NCBI GenBank assembly: GCA_030248135.1
Contig: JASANC010003338.1
Location: 1 to 64,000 of the forward strand
Source of the DNA: Theristus sp. LFF4_11
Taxonomy: Eukaryota > Nematoda > Chromadorea > Monhysterida > Xyalidae
Reading direction: 5' to 3'
DNA length: 64,000 nucleotides
Shown here: piece by piece, positions 38,137 to 48,300 of the stretch
Layout of the letters: every line of letters starts with the position of its first letter
Position numbering within the stretch: position 1 is the first letter of the stretch
Program-made: the position numbers and the translations under genes
Notes under the pieces: model-generated
What the model saw: only the letters and a program-made list of their open reading frames with translations
Databases searched by the model: none
What the model was told of the DNA's origin: nothing

Positions 38137-39305
38137 ATGTCTCATGACAAAAGCAAACCGATGTCGTTCGACAACCAACCTAAAGATCAACCAGCAGCGC
38201 CAGAAGCCAAACGACCCGGCGAAGTTTCGGTTCAAATGCCCACGGTAACTGAAAGTCGTAAAATTCTTTCATGTAGAACTACGGCACTTTGGTGACGAAC
38301 GTATATGTAACAAGCTCATCGGTGTTTCTTCATATGTCGCCAACAGCCGGTCATTCTTTAGACAGCAGCAAAATCCAAAGACAAATCAGCACCGAACAAA
38401 AAGCCGGACACTCCTGACAAGAAGATGAAGGACAAAAAAGGTGAAACCAAGACAAGCTTGGTGTTTCTGTTGATGTGCCATCTTTTAAGACTGTGATTAA
38501 ATTAATTAAATTGTGACTGGTCACCGGGGAACAGCTGTGTTGACGTTGTCCGTTTTTCAGGCGTGAAACACGAACAGGAACGGGGCTTTGACGAAGTGCT
38601 CAAGAAAGACCGAAGCAAACATGAGCGAAAAAGCGAACAACAGCCTAATGGCGCCGACCAAGAAACGCCAGTATGTTTGTTGAGTGTGAAAGAAAGTCAC
38701 AGTCGAACTTCATAACATATCCAACCATGGTATGGCCGAATAAATAAAGCAGTCCATCAAGGCGGGACCAGTCGCAGACTAAAAGTTGTCTTTTTTCAAA
38801 AATGCCAACAATATTCTCAATATTGTTTTTGAATTTTGAACGAGTTTTTGTTGAGGGCGGAGCGTGAGCACGCGCGCTAGTGGATCATGAGCAATGAGCA
38901 ATGCGAATGCGGGGCAGGTGCATATCATAATGAAGCGTTGCGTAATTGGTTGTATTCAGTTAAATAATGACACGTCTTTCAGAAACCAGAGTTTGACTAC
39001 AATGATGAAAGACTGCTGGAATGCGACGATGAGAACAACGCTGACGAGGCTGCAGGCGCGAAAAGCTCAGTGACGCTCATTCCCAACCTTAGTCCAACGG
39101 TTAGTGCAATGGTTTCCAACTTCAACACTTTGAAGGTTTTCTTTTAAAAAAGTTCTGAGATGATAATTTGTTGTGTTTTCAGGAGAAAAAATCAAGCGGA
39201 CTCAACAGCAAATGCTGTTTCATTTTCGGCATCGTCGTTGGTGGTTTGCTCGTGGCTGGTGCAGCCATTGTGCTCATCGTAGGCATTGCCCTAAAATGGA
39301 TTTGA
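38137..39305 (+). CDS. Charged protein with a C-terminal membrane anchor, unknown family
   Basis: Five exons chain in phase: 38137-38244, 38362-38440, 38561-38670, 38983-39099 and 39183-39305, giving 178 aa. The first 140 residues are very hydrophilic (Lys, Asp, Glu, Pro, Gln rich), with no cysteines until about residue 115 and no recognisable domain. The last 25 residues form one hydrophobic segment (CCFIFGIVVGGLLVAGAAIV and on) followed by KWI and stop. This is the layout of a tail-anchored protein with its bulk in the cytosol. A Cys pair just before the membrane segment could be palmitoylated. No signal peptide is seen. I do not recognise the family. AATAAA at 39379-39384 fits its 3' end. 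Confidence 0.75.
38866..38945 (+). repeat. Dispersed repeat with TAGTGGATCATGAGCA core
   Basis: The segment CGCGCTAGTGGATCATGAGC, followed by GGTGCATATCATAATGAAGC, occurs here inside an intron of the tail-anchored gene. Related pieces lie at 43232-43262, 46504-46540 (inverted), 54140-54220 (inverted) and 54455-54510. Boundaries are unclear. Confidence 0.65.
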
Positions 39306-39650
39306 ACAAGACATAACAACCCAACCAACACAGACGAATTATGAAGTTTCAGCTTTGTGGATTAATTTTTTCTAGTTCAATAAATCAATAGTACCAGTTG
39401 TGCGACAGCAAAACCATATTGTATCGTGGTGTTCCACGGCATAGTGCTGAAATTATTTTGGAAACATGTGTTAACGGATATCAATAAAAATAAACTTAAC
39501 AAAATACAACAAAAACAGGAATTGATAATGCTGCTGTGTTTTGGATGACGACCCAAATTACCTTTTAGGGGGTAGGTGTCGCGTGACCCCCACCCCCCCC
39601 CCCCCACGCGGAGGTCTGGGTTGGTATTCATATTTAAAAACTTTTTAAAA

Positions 39651-40018
39651 GTCGCCTCCGTGCCCCGGTGGTTAGCACGTTCGCCTTCAACTCAGAAGGT
39701 GACGGGTTCGATCCCCCACGGAGGATGACAAACTGCCGCCAGTGTAGCTCTCTACTCTAATAACTACACTCGTTTTCAACTAAAGCTTTCGGATTCGCTG
39801 CCCTGCGGGGATATAGCGACCGCAGGCCACCGAAACCGAAATCGGGCTAAGATCACTGGTGCCCCCAGGACAGAGCGGGGCTTAGAGGCTGTCCCCCTCA
39901 CGTGGCGAGGGTATTGGTTCCACGGGATGGTGAGCCGTCCGTTCCCCAGTCCCACCGGAGTTTGGTACCTTCGGGTTTCCGGAATCGGTGGGGGGCGTGC
40001 TTCAAATATTAAAAAAAA
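39651..40018 (+). mobile_element. tRNA-derived SINE
   Basis: The head is tRNA-like: CCTCCGTGCCCCGGTGGTTA (A-box region), an anticodon-like stem CCTTC/GAAGG and a B box GGGTTCGATCC, closed by ACGGAGG. The loop geometry does not fit a functional tRNA. A long unrelated body follows, then a tail with TGGTACCTTCGGGTTTCCGG and an A-rich 3' end. This is the classic SINE layout. Its tail is shared with the element at 40273, and its body with the element at 60520. Confidence 0.85.
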
Positions 40019-40272
40019 GATTTTTGATTTTCAATGAATTGTTGCTCGCACTAAAGTCGTAGGTTCTAAGGTTCCCATAGTTGTTCTAGGGGGGTTGGGG
40101 GGGCCCAAAAAAAAATTTTGAATCTATCTCTATCAGACACGTTTTTTCGGCTCAGCTTTGTTGTTGTTGTTGGTGTTGGGATTTTTAGGCGATGTTTTTA
40201 GCCAGGGCTAACCCAGAGAAGCGTACGGAACGCCATTGAGTAGGGCGCCCATCGAGTTTTCTCTGTCATTAA

Positions 40273-40500
40273 GTCGCGTCCGTGTCGTAGCGGTAGAACT
40301 TCGGCCTACAGTTCTGTAGGTACCGGGTTCGAACCTCGCTGTGGACAAGACATACTCGTGGAAAATTAGAGTGACCAATGAACATCTAATAGTCTATTCC
40401 CTCCTGAGCCGAGGGTAAAATTGTGCTCGGGGCAGTATTGCCCGTCTCCGCCGGAGTTTGGTACCTTCGGGTTTCCGGAACCGGCGCGCAAATAAAAAAA
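40273..40500 (+). mobile_element. Second tRNA-derived SINE with a shared 3' tail
   Basis: It begins GTCGCGTCCGTGTCG, has an anticodon-like hairpin CCTAC...GTAGG and a B box GGGTTCGAACC, closes with GTGGAC, and ends in an A-rich run. The body is shorter than in the SINE at 39651. The 3' module TGGTACCTTCGGGTTTCCGG is almost identical, suggesting a common module recognised by a partner LINE. Confidence 0.82.
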
Positions 40501-40590
40501 GTGCCTATACCATACACCCCTCGGCGGGGCTCGATCCCCCGAGCACACAGACTGTAGTCTAACGCACTACCACCAGGCCACGAGGGTGAC
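40496..40590 (-). repeat. tRNA-like sequence (SINE head or tRNA pseudogene)
   Basis: On the minus strand CCCTCGTGGCCTGGTGGTAG (A-box-like) is followed, about 25 bases later, by a T-arm-like GGGGGATCGAGCCCC and CCGAGGG, which pairs with the start. The anticodon arm is imperfect and flanked by unrelated repeats. I consider it a tRNA-derived repeat rather than a working tRNA gene. Confidence 0.55.
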
Positions 40591-40599
40591 ATTATCAGC

Positions 40600-41870
40600 T
40601 CTTATCTATCTAAAAAAATTTCTCAGCCAGCTATCTATCTGAAAATTTTTGTTTTCGAAAACATAAAACGAGTCAATTTTTGACCAAAATTGACCATTTT
40701 TGCTCGTAATTCTTGAAAATGTCGCTAATTTTAGGTAAAATACGCCTTTACACTTGATTTTTAGTGTATTTTTAGCATTATTTTGCTGTTTTTGTAGCTT
40801 TTTAGCGTTTTAGCTATCTATCTAACAAATTTCAAAATTTGGACCGCCCCCCCAAAGTCACATGGCCCCCCGCGCCCCCCCCTTCAAATTTTCCAGCTAT
40901 CTATCCATCTGGAAAATTTGCTCCAGCTATCTATATCGGCCTCGCCAACCCCTCGGCTCCACCGTACATGTACTTTTAAACATGAAGCCGTACGAGTTGT
41001 TCCAAGTCTGAAATTGAAGTCACAGTCTCTTTCTTTTCTTCCTTTCTTTCGTTCGTTCAAAAGTGATGTGACAAGAACTCTGCAATACGCGCGATTGGCT
41101 GCGTGCTGCACGACAACAGTCACGAAACTCCGCCTCCTTACGTGTTAAAGAGGAGGAGGGCCACCACCACCGTACATGTACTTTTAAATATGAAGCCGTA
41201 CGTAAATTTAGCTGCAAAATCTTTGAAATTACAATGAAGATGGTCAAGTTATCATATATTCAGCTTATATTATAGACTTTATAGACAAAAAATCATGATT
41301 TTCGAAAAAAATTAGGGTGTGCAGAAGGGGGGGGGGTCTCCGCCAGACAAAATTTCATGGGGGGTGTGGGGGGGTGTCGGCCAAATTTTCGAGGGGGGGT
41401 CCGATGGGGGGGTGCCCGGTTTTAGGGGGGGTGGCACGGTGGCCCCCCCCCCAACCCCCCACCCGACGGTCTCTGGTGCTCTGGGGGGGTGTACCACCCC
41501 CCACCCCCCCGCCCACGGTACTGCTTTTTAGCGTTTTAGCTATCTATCTATCAAATTTCAAATTTTTGACCGCCCCCCCAAAGTCACATGGCCCCCCCGC
41601 GGCCCCCCCCCCACAAAATTTTCCAGCTATCTATCTATCTGGAAAATTTGCTCCAGCTATCTACATCGGCCCCCCCCCAACCCCTCGGCTCTGGAACAAC
41701 TATGCACCCCCCCATGGCCCACGCCTGGGTGGGGTGTCACTGTACCATGACTGACACCCCCCCACTGAAAAATTTTCGGCACCCCCCCCCCCACGTGACG
41801 ACACCCCCCCCTCGAAAATTTGCTTTCGCCTTTCTCTACAATACTTGACTAGGGGAGTCCGCACAACCGC
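40600..41870. repeat. G/C-run-rich repeat block with a 170-bp direct duplication
   Basis: The segment GCTTTTTAGCGTTTTAGCTA to ATCTATATCGGC (about 40797-40958) recurs at 41522-41670 with few changes. Between and after them are many runs of 6-10 G or C, separated by short GTG/TGT spacers. Related sequence recurs at 45990-46510, partly inverted, including TATATTCAGCTTA and CTCTGGGGGGTGTACC. Confidence 0.7.
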
Positions 41871-43481
41871 TGGTTTGTCGCGCGGTTGTCTCTTCGTTGG
41901 CATGTGGTCTGTTTTTATTTATTTGTTTGGTTTTCGCGTTTTAGTTTCGTGCCGTGCCGTTCTTGTTTCGGTTTTGCATTTGTTTGGTTTGGTTCAGTTT
42001 GTTCTGCTTCGGCTGCCTAGTTTCTGTTCGGTTCGTCTTTTTGATTGAACAATTGGATTTTTTATAGTCATTTTCTTTGCGTCATTTTGTGTGTTTTGTG
42101 TGTTTGTGTGTTCGTGATAAGTACGATTCTGCGTCTTTTCATTTTTCACATTTGTTGGTTGTGTTTGTTTTGATCCGTACCGTTTTGTTTCGATTCTGTT
42201 TTTGCTATGTTTGGTTGGTTTCGTTTCTGTTGTAGTTGCTTTATTTCCGTTCGGCTCATTTTCGATTCGTGTTTTTAAAATGAAACGCTAATTTCAAGAG
42301 TCTGTGTTTGCGATATCTTCAATTCTGCGTCTCTTCATTCATTTTTGCTTGCTGATTTTGTCTTGTTTAGTACCGTTTTTCGATTATGTTTTTGCCAGGT
42401 ATGGTTATACATCGTTTTGTTTCGACTGTTGTGCTTTTGTTCAGTTGCTTTGGTTCGTCTTTTTGATGTGTAACTTGGTTCAAGAATCATTTCCTGTGTT
42501 CGCGAGAAATTCGACTCTGCTTCTTTTCATTTTTGATTTTTGAGTTCGTTTTGTTGTGTTCCGTTCAGTTCAGATTTTTTTCTCGTTGGCTAAGTTTCTT
42601 TTTTGATTCGGTTGCTTCGTTTATGTTCAGTGCGTTTCGGATCGTGTTTGGTATGTGTCTTAGTGTGTGACTGTTTTAAGAGTCCTTTGTGTGTTTGCGA
42701 TATGTCTGTTTCTGCGTCTCTTAAAAAAAAGAAAAAAGAAAGAAAAAAGATGTGCAAAAAAAACAAAAAAAAACAAAAAAAAAATAAAATGATGAATGAA
42801 GAGACAGCTCATAGACTTGTTTCTTTGGTTTTTTTTTGGTTTTTTCATCATAGTGTTGAGCCGTCACAGGCGTCGTTGCTGTTCTTTATCTTGTGTTTAA
42901 GAAAGCCACTCATTGAAGTTTTTTTTGTTTATTGATTGTTTCGGGTTCTTCAGTTTTCGGTTCTCGTTTTGTGTGTGAATTGAGTTTTTTTTTGGATAGA
43001 GTTTGTGCCTCCAAATGTTTTTCAACTTCAGCTTGTTTTAGGGTAAATACATGGGCAATTCTTGCCCACATCCGACACCCGATACAAAACAATGATATAA
43101 TAGTTGTTTGTTTCATTCATTTTTTTTTGATAATTTTGACATTATGTTAATTGTTTATCATTGTGTTTTTGTTAAAGGTGTTGCGCGTTAAATAAAATCT
43201 TGAAATCTTGAAATTCGGTACTGACTCACTGAGGAGGTGCATATCATAATGAAGCGTTGCGACTATTTTTGTTTTTTTAACAACCCTCGGCATGGTAACG
43301 GTTTGGAAAAGTGGTAAATGAGGTCACCAAAACAAAATCTGCAAAGTTCCGCCATACGTGCGGCATATCATATGTGGTTCTTCGAACTCCCGGACCCTGA
43401 TTGATTTAGCACAACTTTGATTTTTGGAATTTTTTTTTGAATTAAAAAAACAAGAAAAACAACCCTAGAGGTGCCTCCACC
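41871..43481. other. T/G-rich non-coding stretch with repeat fragments
   Basis: Strongly strand-asymmetric (TTCG, GTTT and TTTT words on the + strand). Its ORFs are low-complexity. Near 42720-42790 there is a long A-rich run. From 43300 to 43467 it contains the same internal sequence as the hAT-type elements below: CATATCATATGTGGTTCTTC, then AACAACCCTA. This is the right end of another copy whose left end I could not locate. Confidence 0.5.
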
Positions 43482-45298
43482 TAGGGTTGTTAAACAAAAA
43501 TGAAAATTTTTTTTTTTAAAAAAAAAAGTGATTAAAAAAAAAACAAAAATGCCGATTTTTTTTTTTAAAAAAAAAAATTCGAAAAATTTTCCTCTAATAT
43601 GCTCTGAAAACCTCAATTTTGGCACAATTTTTCGAAAGTTCAACAAAAATTTTCTTTGATTATACCTCGTAAAACCTTTAGCAGTCGATTTTGGGCCGTT
43701 TTACCGACTGCTTTTAGGCTTCGACAACATCTGCGATGAAGTTTTTGAGCGTCCCAAAGCTTAGCCTACCATTTCCGATGCAGATAAGGTGACGATTCGC
43801 CTCGCAGAGCGTCCGATTGTGCTCGCTGCTCCGTTTGCAAGCGCTACGTTGTCTGGTTGCTGCTTCGTGTCGTGTCGTCGCGACACCATCAGAAGAATTG
43901 ATCGAATTTCAAGGCGGTATGTTTGTCTTCACTTTAGCATTAGCTTAGCTGGGGACAATTAGTGACGTTTTGGAGGTCAAAACTAGGGTTAGGGGAAAAA
44001 AAAAAAATCCGGATTTTTTTTTTTAAATTAAAAAAAAAATTTTTTTTTTTAAAAAAAAAATTTTTTTTTACAAGTTAGGTTTGTTCGAAGCGTCTCGTCG
44101 AGCTGAGTTCATCTAGACTATTTTCAGAACGATCCGGGAAACTATAAGAGCGAAAATCGTGTTTTATTGAAATTATGTCCATTTCATAGAGGGAAAGTTG
44201 CATTTTCAACAGTAAAACAGGACAATTTTCGACGTGTACTTGAATATTGAACCGTTCTTAGTTGTTCCTCTTTAGAAAATTACCAAAATTTGACTGTGTT
44301 CAAAAATTCCTGTTTGCTGTAGCTAAGTCGGCAACCCCTGTCGACCCGGTCGCCCCCCCCCCCCCCAAGACACTTACTTTCAGGTTCAACCAGCTATGCT
44401 ATCTGCCACATGGCGAGAGCCCACTCTTCAAATCATCGTATCGAAAACACGTACCATGATTTCGCGATCACGTTGCGGGCAACTGACAGACGCAAGTTTA
44501 ACACGTTAGTTTAGCTCAGCACGCAAGTTTTAACATGTGGCCATGTTATCGGGTATCTGAAAAACGGTCGTGTGATGTGGTATTAACCAACATCCCCGCT
44601 CCAATTGTTTAACAATATATCGCACAACTCCATTGTAGACCTATAACGTACGCCAATCAACAAGATATCATGTTCATCTCATGGCCTACCGACTGAAAAA
44701 ACATGTTCTAAGTTGCAAGAAAACGATTTCTGAAACGATATTTCAATTCAGTTAAGTCATTTCCACGCTAAAAATTGACTCTAGAAGTCATCCAAATCGA
44801 AAAACATGGAGTACGTCGGTCAAAATGACCAAATAATGACATGTACCTAAGCACACAAAGAAGTTGGGAAGAAAATTTGGTTTGAACTTTCAAAAAATTA
44901 TGCCATAAATCGAATTTTCAGAGCAAAGTAGAAGAAAAATTTTTCAAATTTTTTTTTTAAGTTTGAAAAAAAAAATCCAAATTTTTTTTTTTAAAAAAAA
45001 AACGAAAAAAAAAATAAAAAAAAAAATTTTTTTTTCAAAGCCCCTAACCCTAGTCAAAACACAAGAAGAGGCATGGTGACGGTTTGGAAAAGGGGTAATT
45101 GAGGTCACCAAAACAAAATCTGCAAAGTTCCGCCATACGGGAGTCATTCGGGAGGCGCATGCATATCATATGTGGTTCTTCGGACTCCCTGATTGATTTA
45201 GCACAACTTTGATTTTTGAAATTTTTTTTTTAAAAAAAAAATTTTTTTTTTTTAAAAAAAAACAAAAATGACGATTTTTGTTTTTTTTAACAACCCTA
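43482..45298. mobile_element. hAT-type element carrying a nested insertion, next to NOC3L
   Basis: Left end TAGGGTTGTTAAACAAAAAT, right end AACAACCCTA. The identical 8-mer CCTCCACC lies on both sides (43474-43481 and 45299-45306). TIR form and 8-bp duplication indicate hAT. Most of its 1817 bp is a second element (43984-45052) inserted into it. Removing that leaves about 740 bp, without transposase. A short relative with identical ends is at 53364-53658. The right boundary lies 20 bp before the NOC3L start codon. Confidence 0.85.
43984..45052. mobile_element. Nested hAT-type element with 8-bp duplication GTCAAAAC
   Basis: Ends TAGGGTTAGGGG and CCCCTAACCCTA, flanked by perfect GTCAAAAC repeats (43976-43983 and 45053-45060). 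It lies wholly inside the element 43482-45298, so it inserted later. A-runs and T-runs lie next to both ends. No transposase is readable. Confidence 0.85.
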
Positions 45299-45318
45299 CC
45301 TCCACCGCAAGGTCCAAC

Positions 45319-48300
45319 ATGGCGAAAACAAAAGTGCCACCAAAGAAAGCGAACCAACGAAGGCAAAAAAAGTCAACAAGAGGCACAAGCAAAAATTCCG
45401 GAACTCGGCTGAAAGTGGTCAACAAAAAACTTGGAAAGTTTGCGAAACGTGGCAAACTAAAAGGAAAAGCGAAAGAGCAGTTGTTCAACATACGCAACGA
45501 AAAATATGCCAACGCTGTGAAGAAACGCGCACAGGTCAGGTTCCGTTTGGCGTTCAGCCATCGTTTAGCAATTTGTTTTCGATTTAACCATTCTGCAAAA
45601 AAAAGGATTTTTGCAGTGATAGTCTTCAGCAAATCGATTTACCTGTTTGAGCTTGGAATATAGGGTGGCCTAAACGTCTTTAGACCGTTTCTTCGTTTCA
45701 ATTCCACGTTTCCCCTATCAATCATTAACCGTTTCTGACCAGTTACCCGGGAAAGAGTTGAGACTTGAGATATTTGTTGGGTTTTTATTTCAAATGACCT
45801 CAATTAATAATGAATTGGTTTTTGAGCTGGGTTTTAACCAATAACAAACAAAAAATTTCGGAAGCAAAAGAGTAATAAGAAAGTGTGAGCCGAGTGTCCG
45901 GCGCATGTGCCCTGGCGCTTCTTTTTTAAAACCCACTCGCGTCCGCATGCTCATGCCCATGATCAGTACCGAAGGCGAAAGCAAATTTCCGGGGGGGGGG
46001 AGGTGCCGAAAATTTTTCAGTGGGGTGGGGGTGTCAATCATAGTACAGTGACACCCCCAGGCGTAGGCCCGGTATTGTAGAAAAATTTCTGAGGGTGCAC
46101 ACCCCCCCCACCCCACCCATGATATTGTTTCACTTTTATTTTGAAAGAAAAACGCTAAATTTTGTTGCAAAATCTTTGAAATTGCAATGAAGAATGTCAA
46201 GTTATATATTCAGCTTAGATTATGGACTTTTAGAGACCAAAAAACGTGATTTTTGAGCAAAAGTTCATGTTGTTTGGATGGTCTGAGAAAATTTTTTGGG
46301 TGTCACTGTAACTTAGGTCCATGTGAGGGGGGAGGGGTGGGTGGGGTGTCAAGCATATTTCGAAGGGGGGTGTAGATGGTCCAGTGTCAGGTTTTAGGGA
46401 GTGGGTGTCGCTTGACCCCCCTCCCCACCCCCCCCCTACTCGGTGGAGGTCTCGGGTGCTCTGGGGGGTGTACCCCCACCACACCCCCACGTCTTCGGTA
46501 CTGCTCATGATCCACTAGCGCGCGTGCACACCCTCCGGCCTCAACAAAAACTTGTTCAAAACGCAATTGTTCTGTCTGACATTATCCTTCTTGAAAGGCT
46601 TGGCTTATTAAGTTAGGATTTGGTTAAGATCATGTTAGGCTTAGGTATAGGCTTTAGGATTAGGAATAGAACTATGTCCGTTTAAGGAATGTCCGACAAC
46701 GAGCGTGTCGGTTTTTTTTGGAAACAATCCGCATGTGCATGCGTGCTTGAAAAAGTTAGGCGAAAATTGAAACGCATTTTGTGCACGCTAAAAACAAGTG
46801 GATCTCGGTGATTTGAAAACTAAAATAATCTCCCTGGTCTCTAGTTCACGTGTATCAATTTTGGCCAGAAACAGTTAAATAAACAGACTGATAAGGGAGG
46901 CATGGAATTAAAACGGTCTAATGACTTTTGGGCCACCGCACCCTGTTGTATTTGCTGGTAGTTTTTTTGTTTGTTGCGCCATTTCAACTGTTTTTAGATT
47001 GTGTCTGATTGGGAAGACGTGTGGGATCAGAAGACGAAAGTGGAAGCTGCTGAATTTTCAATCGCACCTGTCACGAACAGTATTCAACAATTAGAAGCTG
47101 ACAAATGTGCTCGGATCAAGAGAACAACAAAGGCGAAAGTGAAACATCTGCTGCCAATCAAAGTGGAGAGCGGAGAAATTGTGCAGAGAACGACAGAGGT
47201 TTTTATTTTGTTTCTTTTGTAACACGACTAAACCCTGTTCGAGTGTTGTTTCAGTTTTCTGGAATGAACGAGGTGTTGCAAAAAACTAGGCAAACCGGCT
47301 TGTTCTCGAGTTTCAACATTGGTCCAACATTTCGTCTTCAAATTTGGGAATGTCTGCAATTGATTGGGTTATAAGTGTGTTTGAAGATTCTCAAATTTGA
47401 TGCACAGCAACTGAGCAACATTTTCAAATCACGGCTCAACGTGTCAAAAAAATATTCTTGTTTCTTGGTATCTGAAGCTGATCAGCTCTTGCAAATTTAA
47501 AATCGTAATCGTGATTGAAGTTTTCAAATAAAATTTAAACACAATGGAATACCAACCATTTCTAAAGCAGCGTTTACAATTTCAGACGAAAACACTGAAG
47601 CAGACTCGAGAACGAGCGATTTTACTCATTGTGGTTTTTGCCACACCCTGTATATACCTGATTTTCTGCAGAAAAGATTCGTGTTTCCCATGATTTACGT
47701 TCTTAAGCTCATGGTTGTTGTTCATGACCCGGTAAGCTCATGGTTGATAATAGGTTGATCCGTTCCAAAAGAACTGAAGTTGGTTGGTTGTTGGGGGAGG
47801 TAGTTGGTTGCATGATGTGTGATGCTTCTGTGCTGATTGGTGTTGGTGTACTGCGATTATTTGTCTCTTGAACGTTGGGTGATTTATGAATGACCAATTG
47901 GAAGTGAGTGCATTCAATCAGGTTGATGACGATGAATTGATCGGCGATAATGAGACAGGTGACGACGTTGACATGGACACGGGTGGTTGCGAAAGGGCAA
48001 GTGACAATGGTGGTGTGCGCAATGGCAGTTGCAGCAGTCTGCACGCGTGCAAGGTGTTCATTGCAAACTGCAGTCATCAAGTAATTCAGGATCCACCGTC
48101 AAACGTAAGTTACCGTTACATACATGCTGCTGGTTAATTTATAGCTTGTAGTAAATGTAAATTGTTATGGTACACAAAGAGATGTCATTAATTAAAACCG
48201 TTTTCGAAAACGTGTGTATTTTCCTTCTCTCTTTTGTTACATTGGTGATTTTATTTTGCACCACAGATCAGGTTCTTGTGGAAATGTGAAAATCGGCCTC

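Noticed and set aside
39655..40590. Functional tRNA genes
   Set aside because: Box A/B-like motifs are clear, but anticodon loops have the wrong size, stems mismatch, and two of the three continue into SINE bodies.
41317..41754. 145-codon Gly/Pro-rich ORF
   Set aside because: It reads straight through runs of G and C in a dispersed repeat. The composition is that of the repeat, not of a protein.
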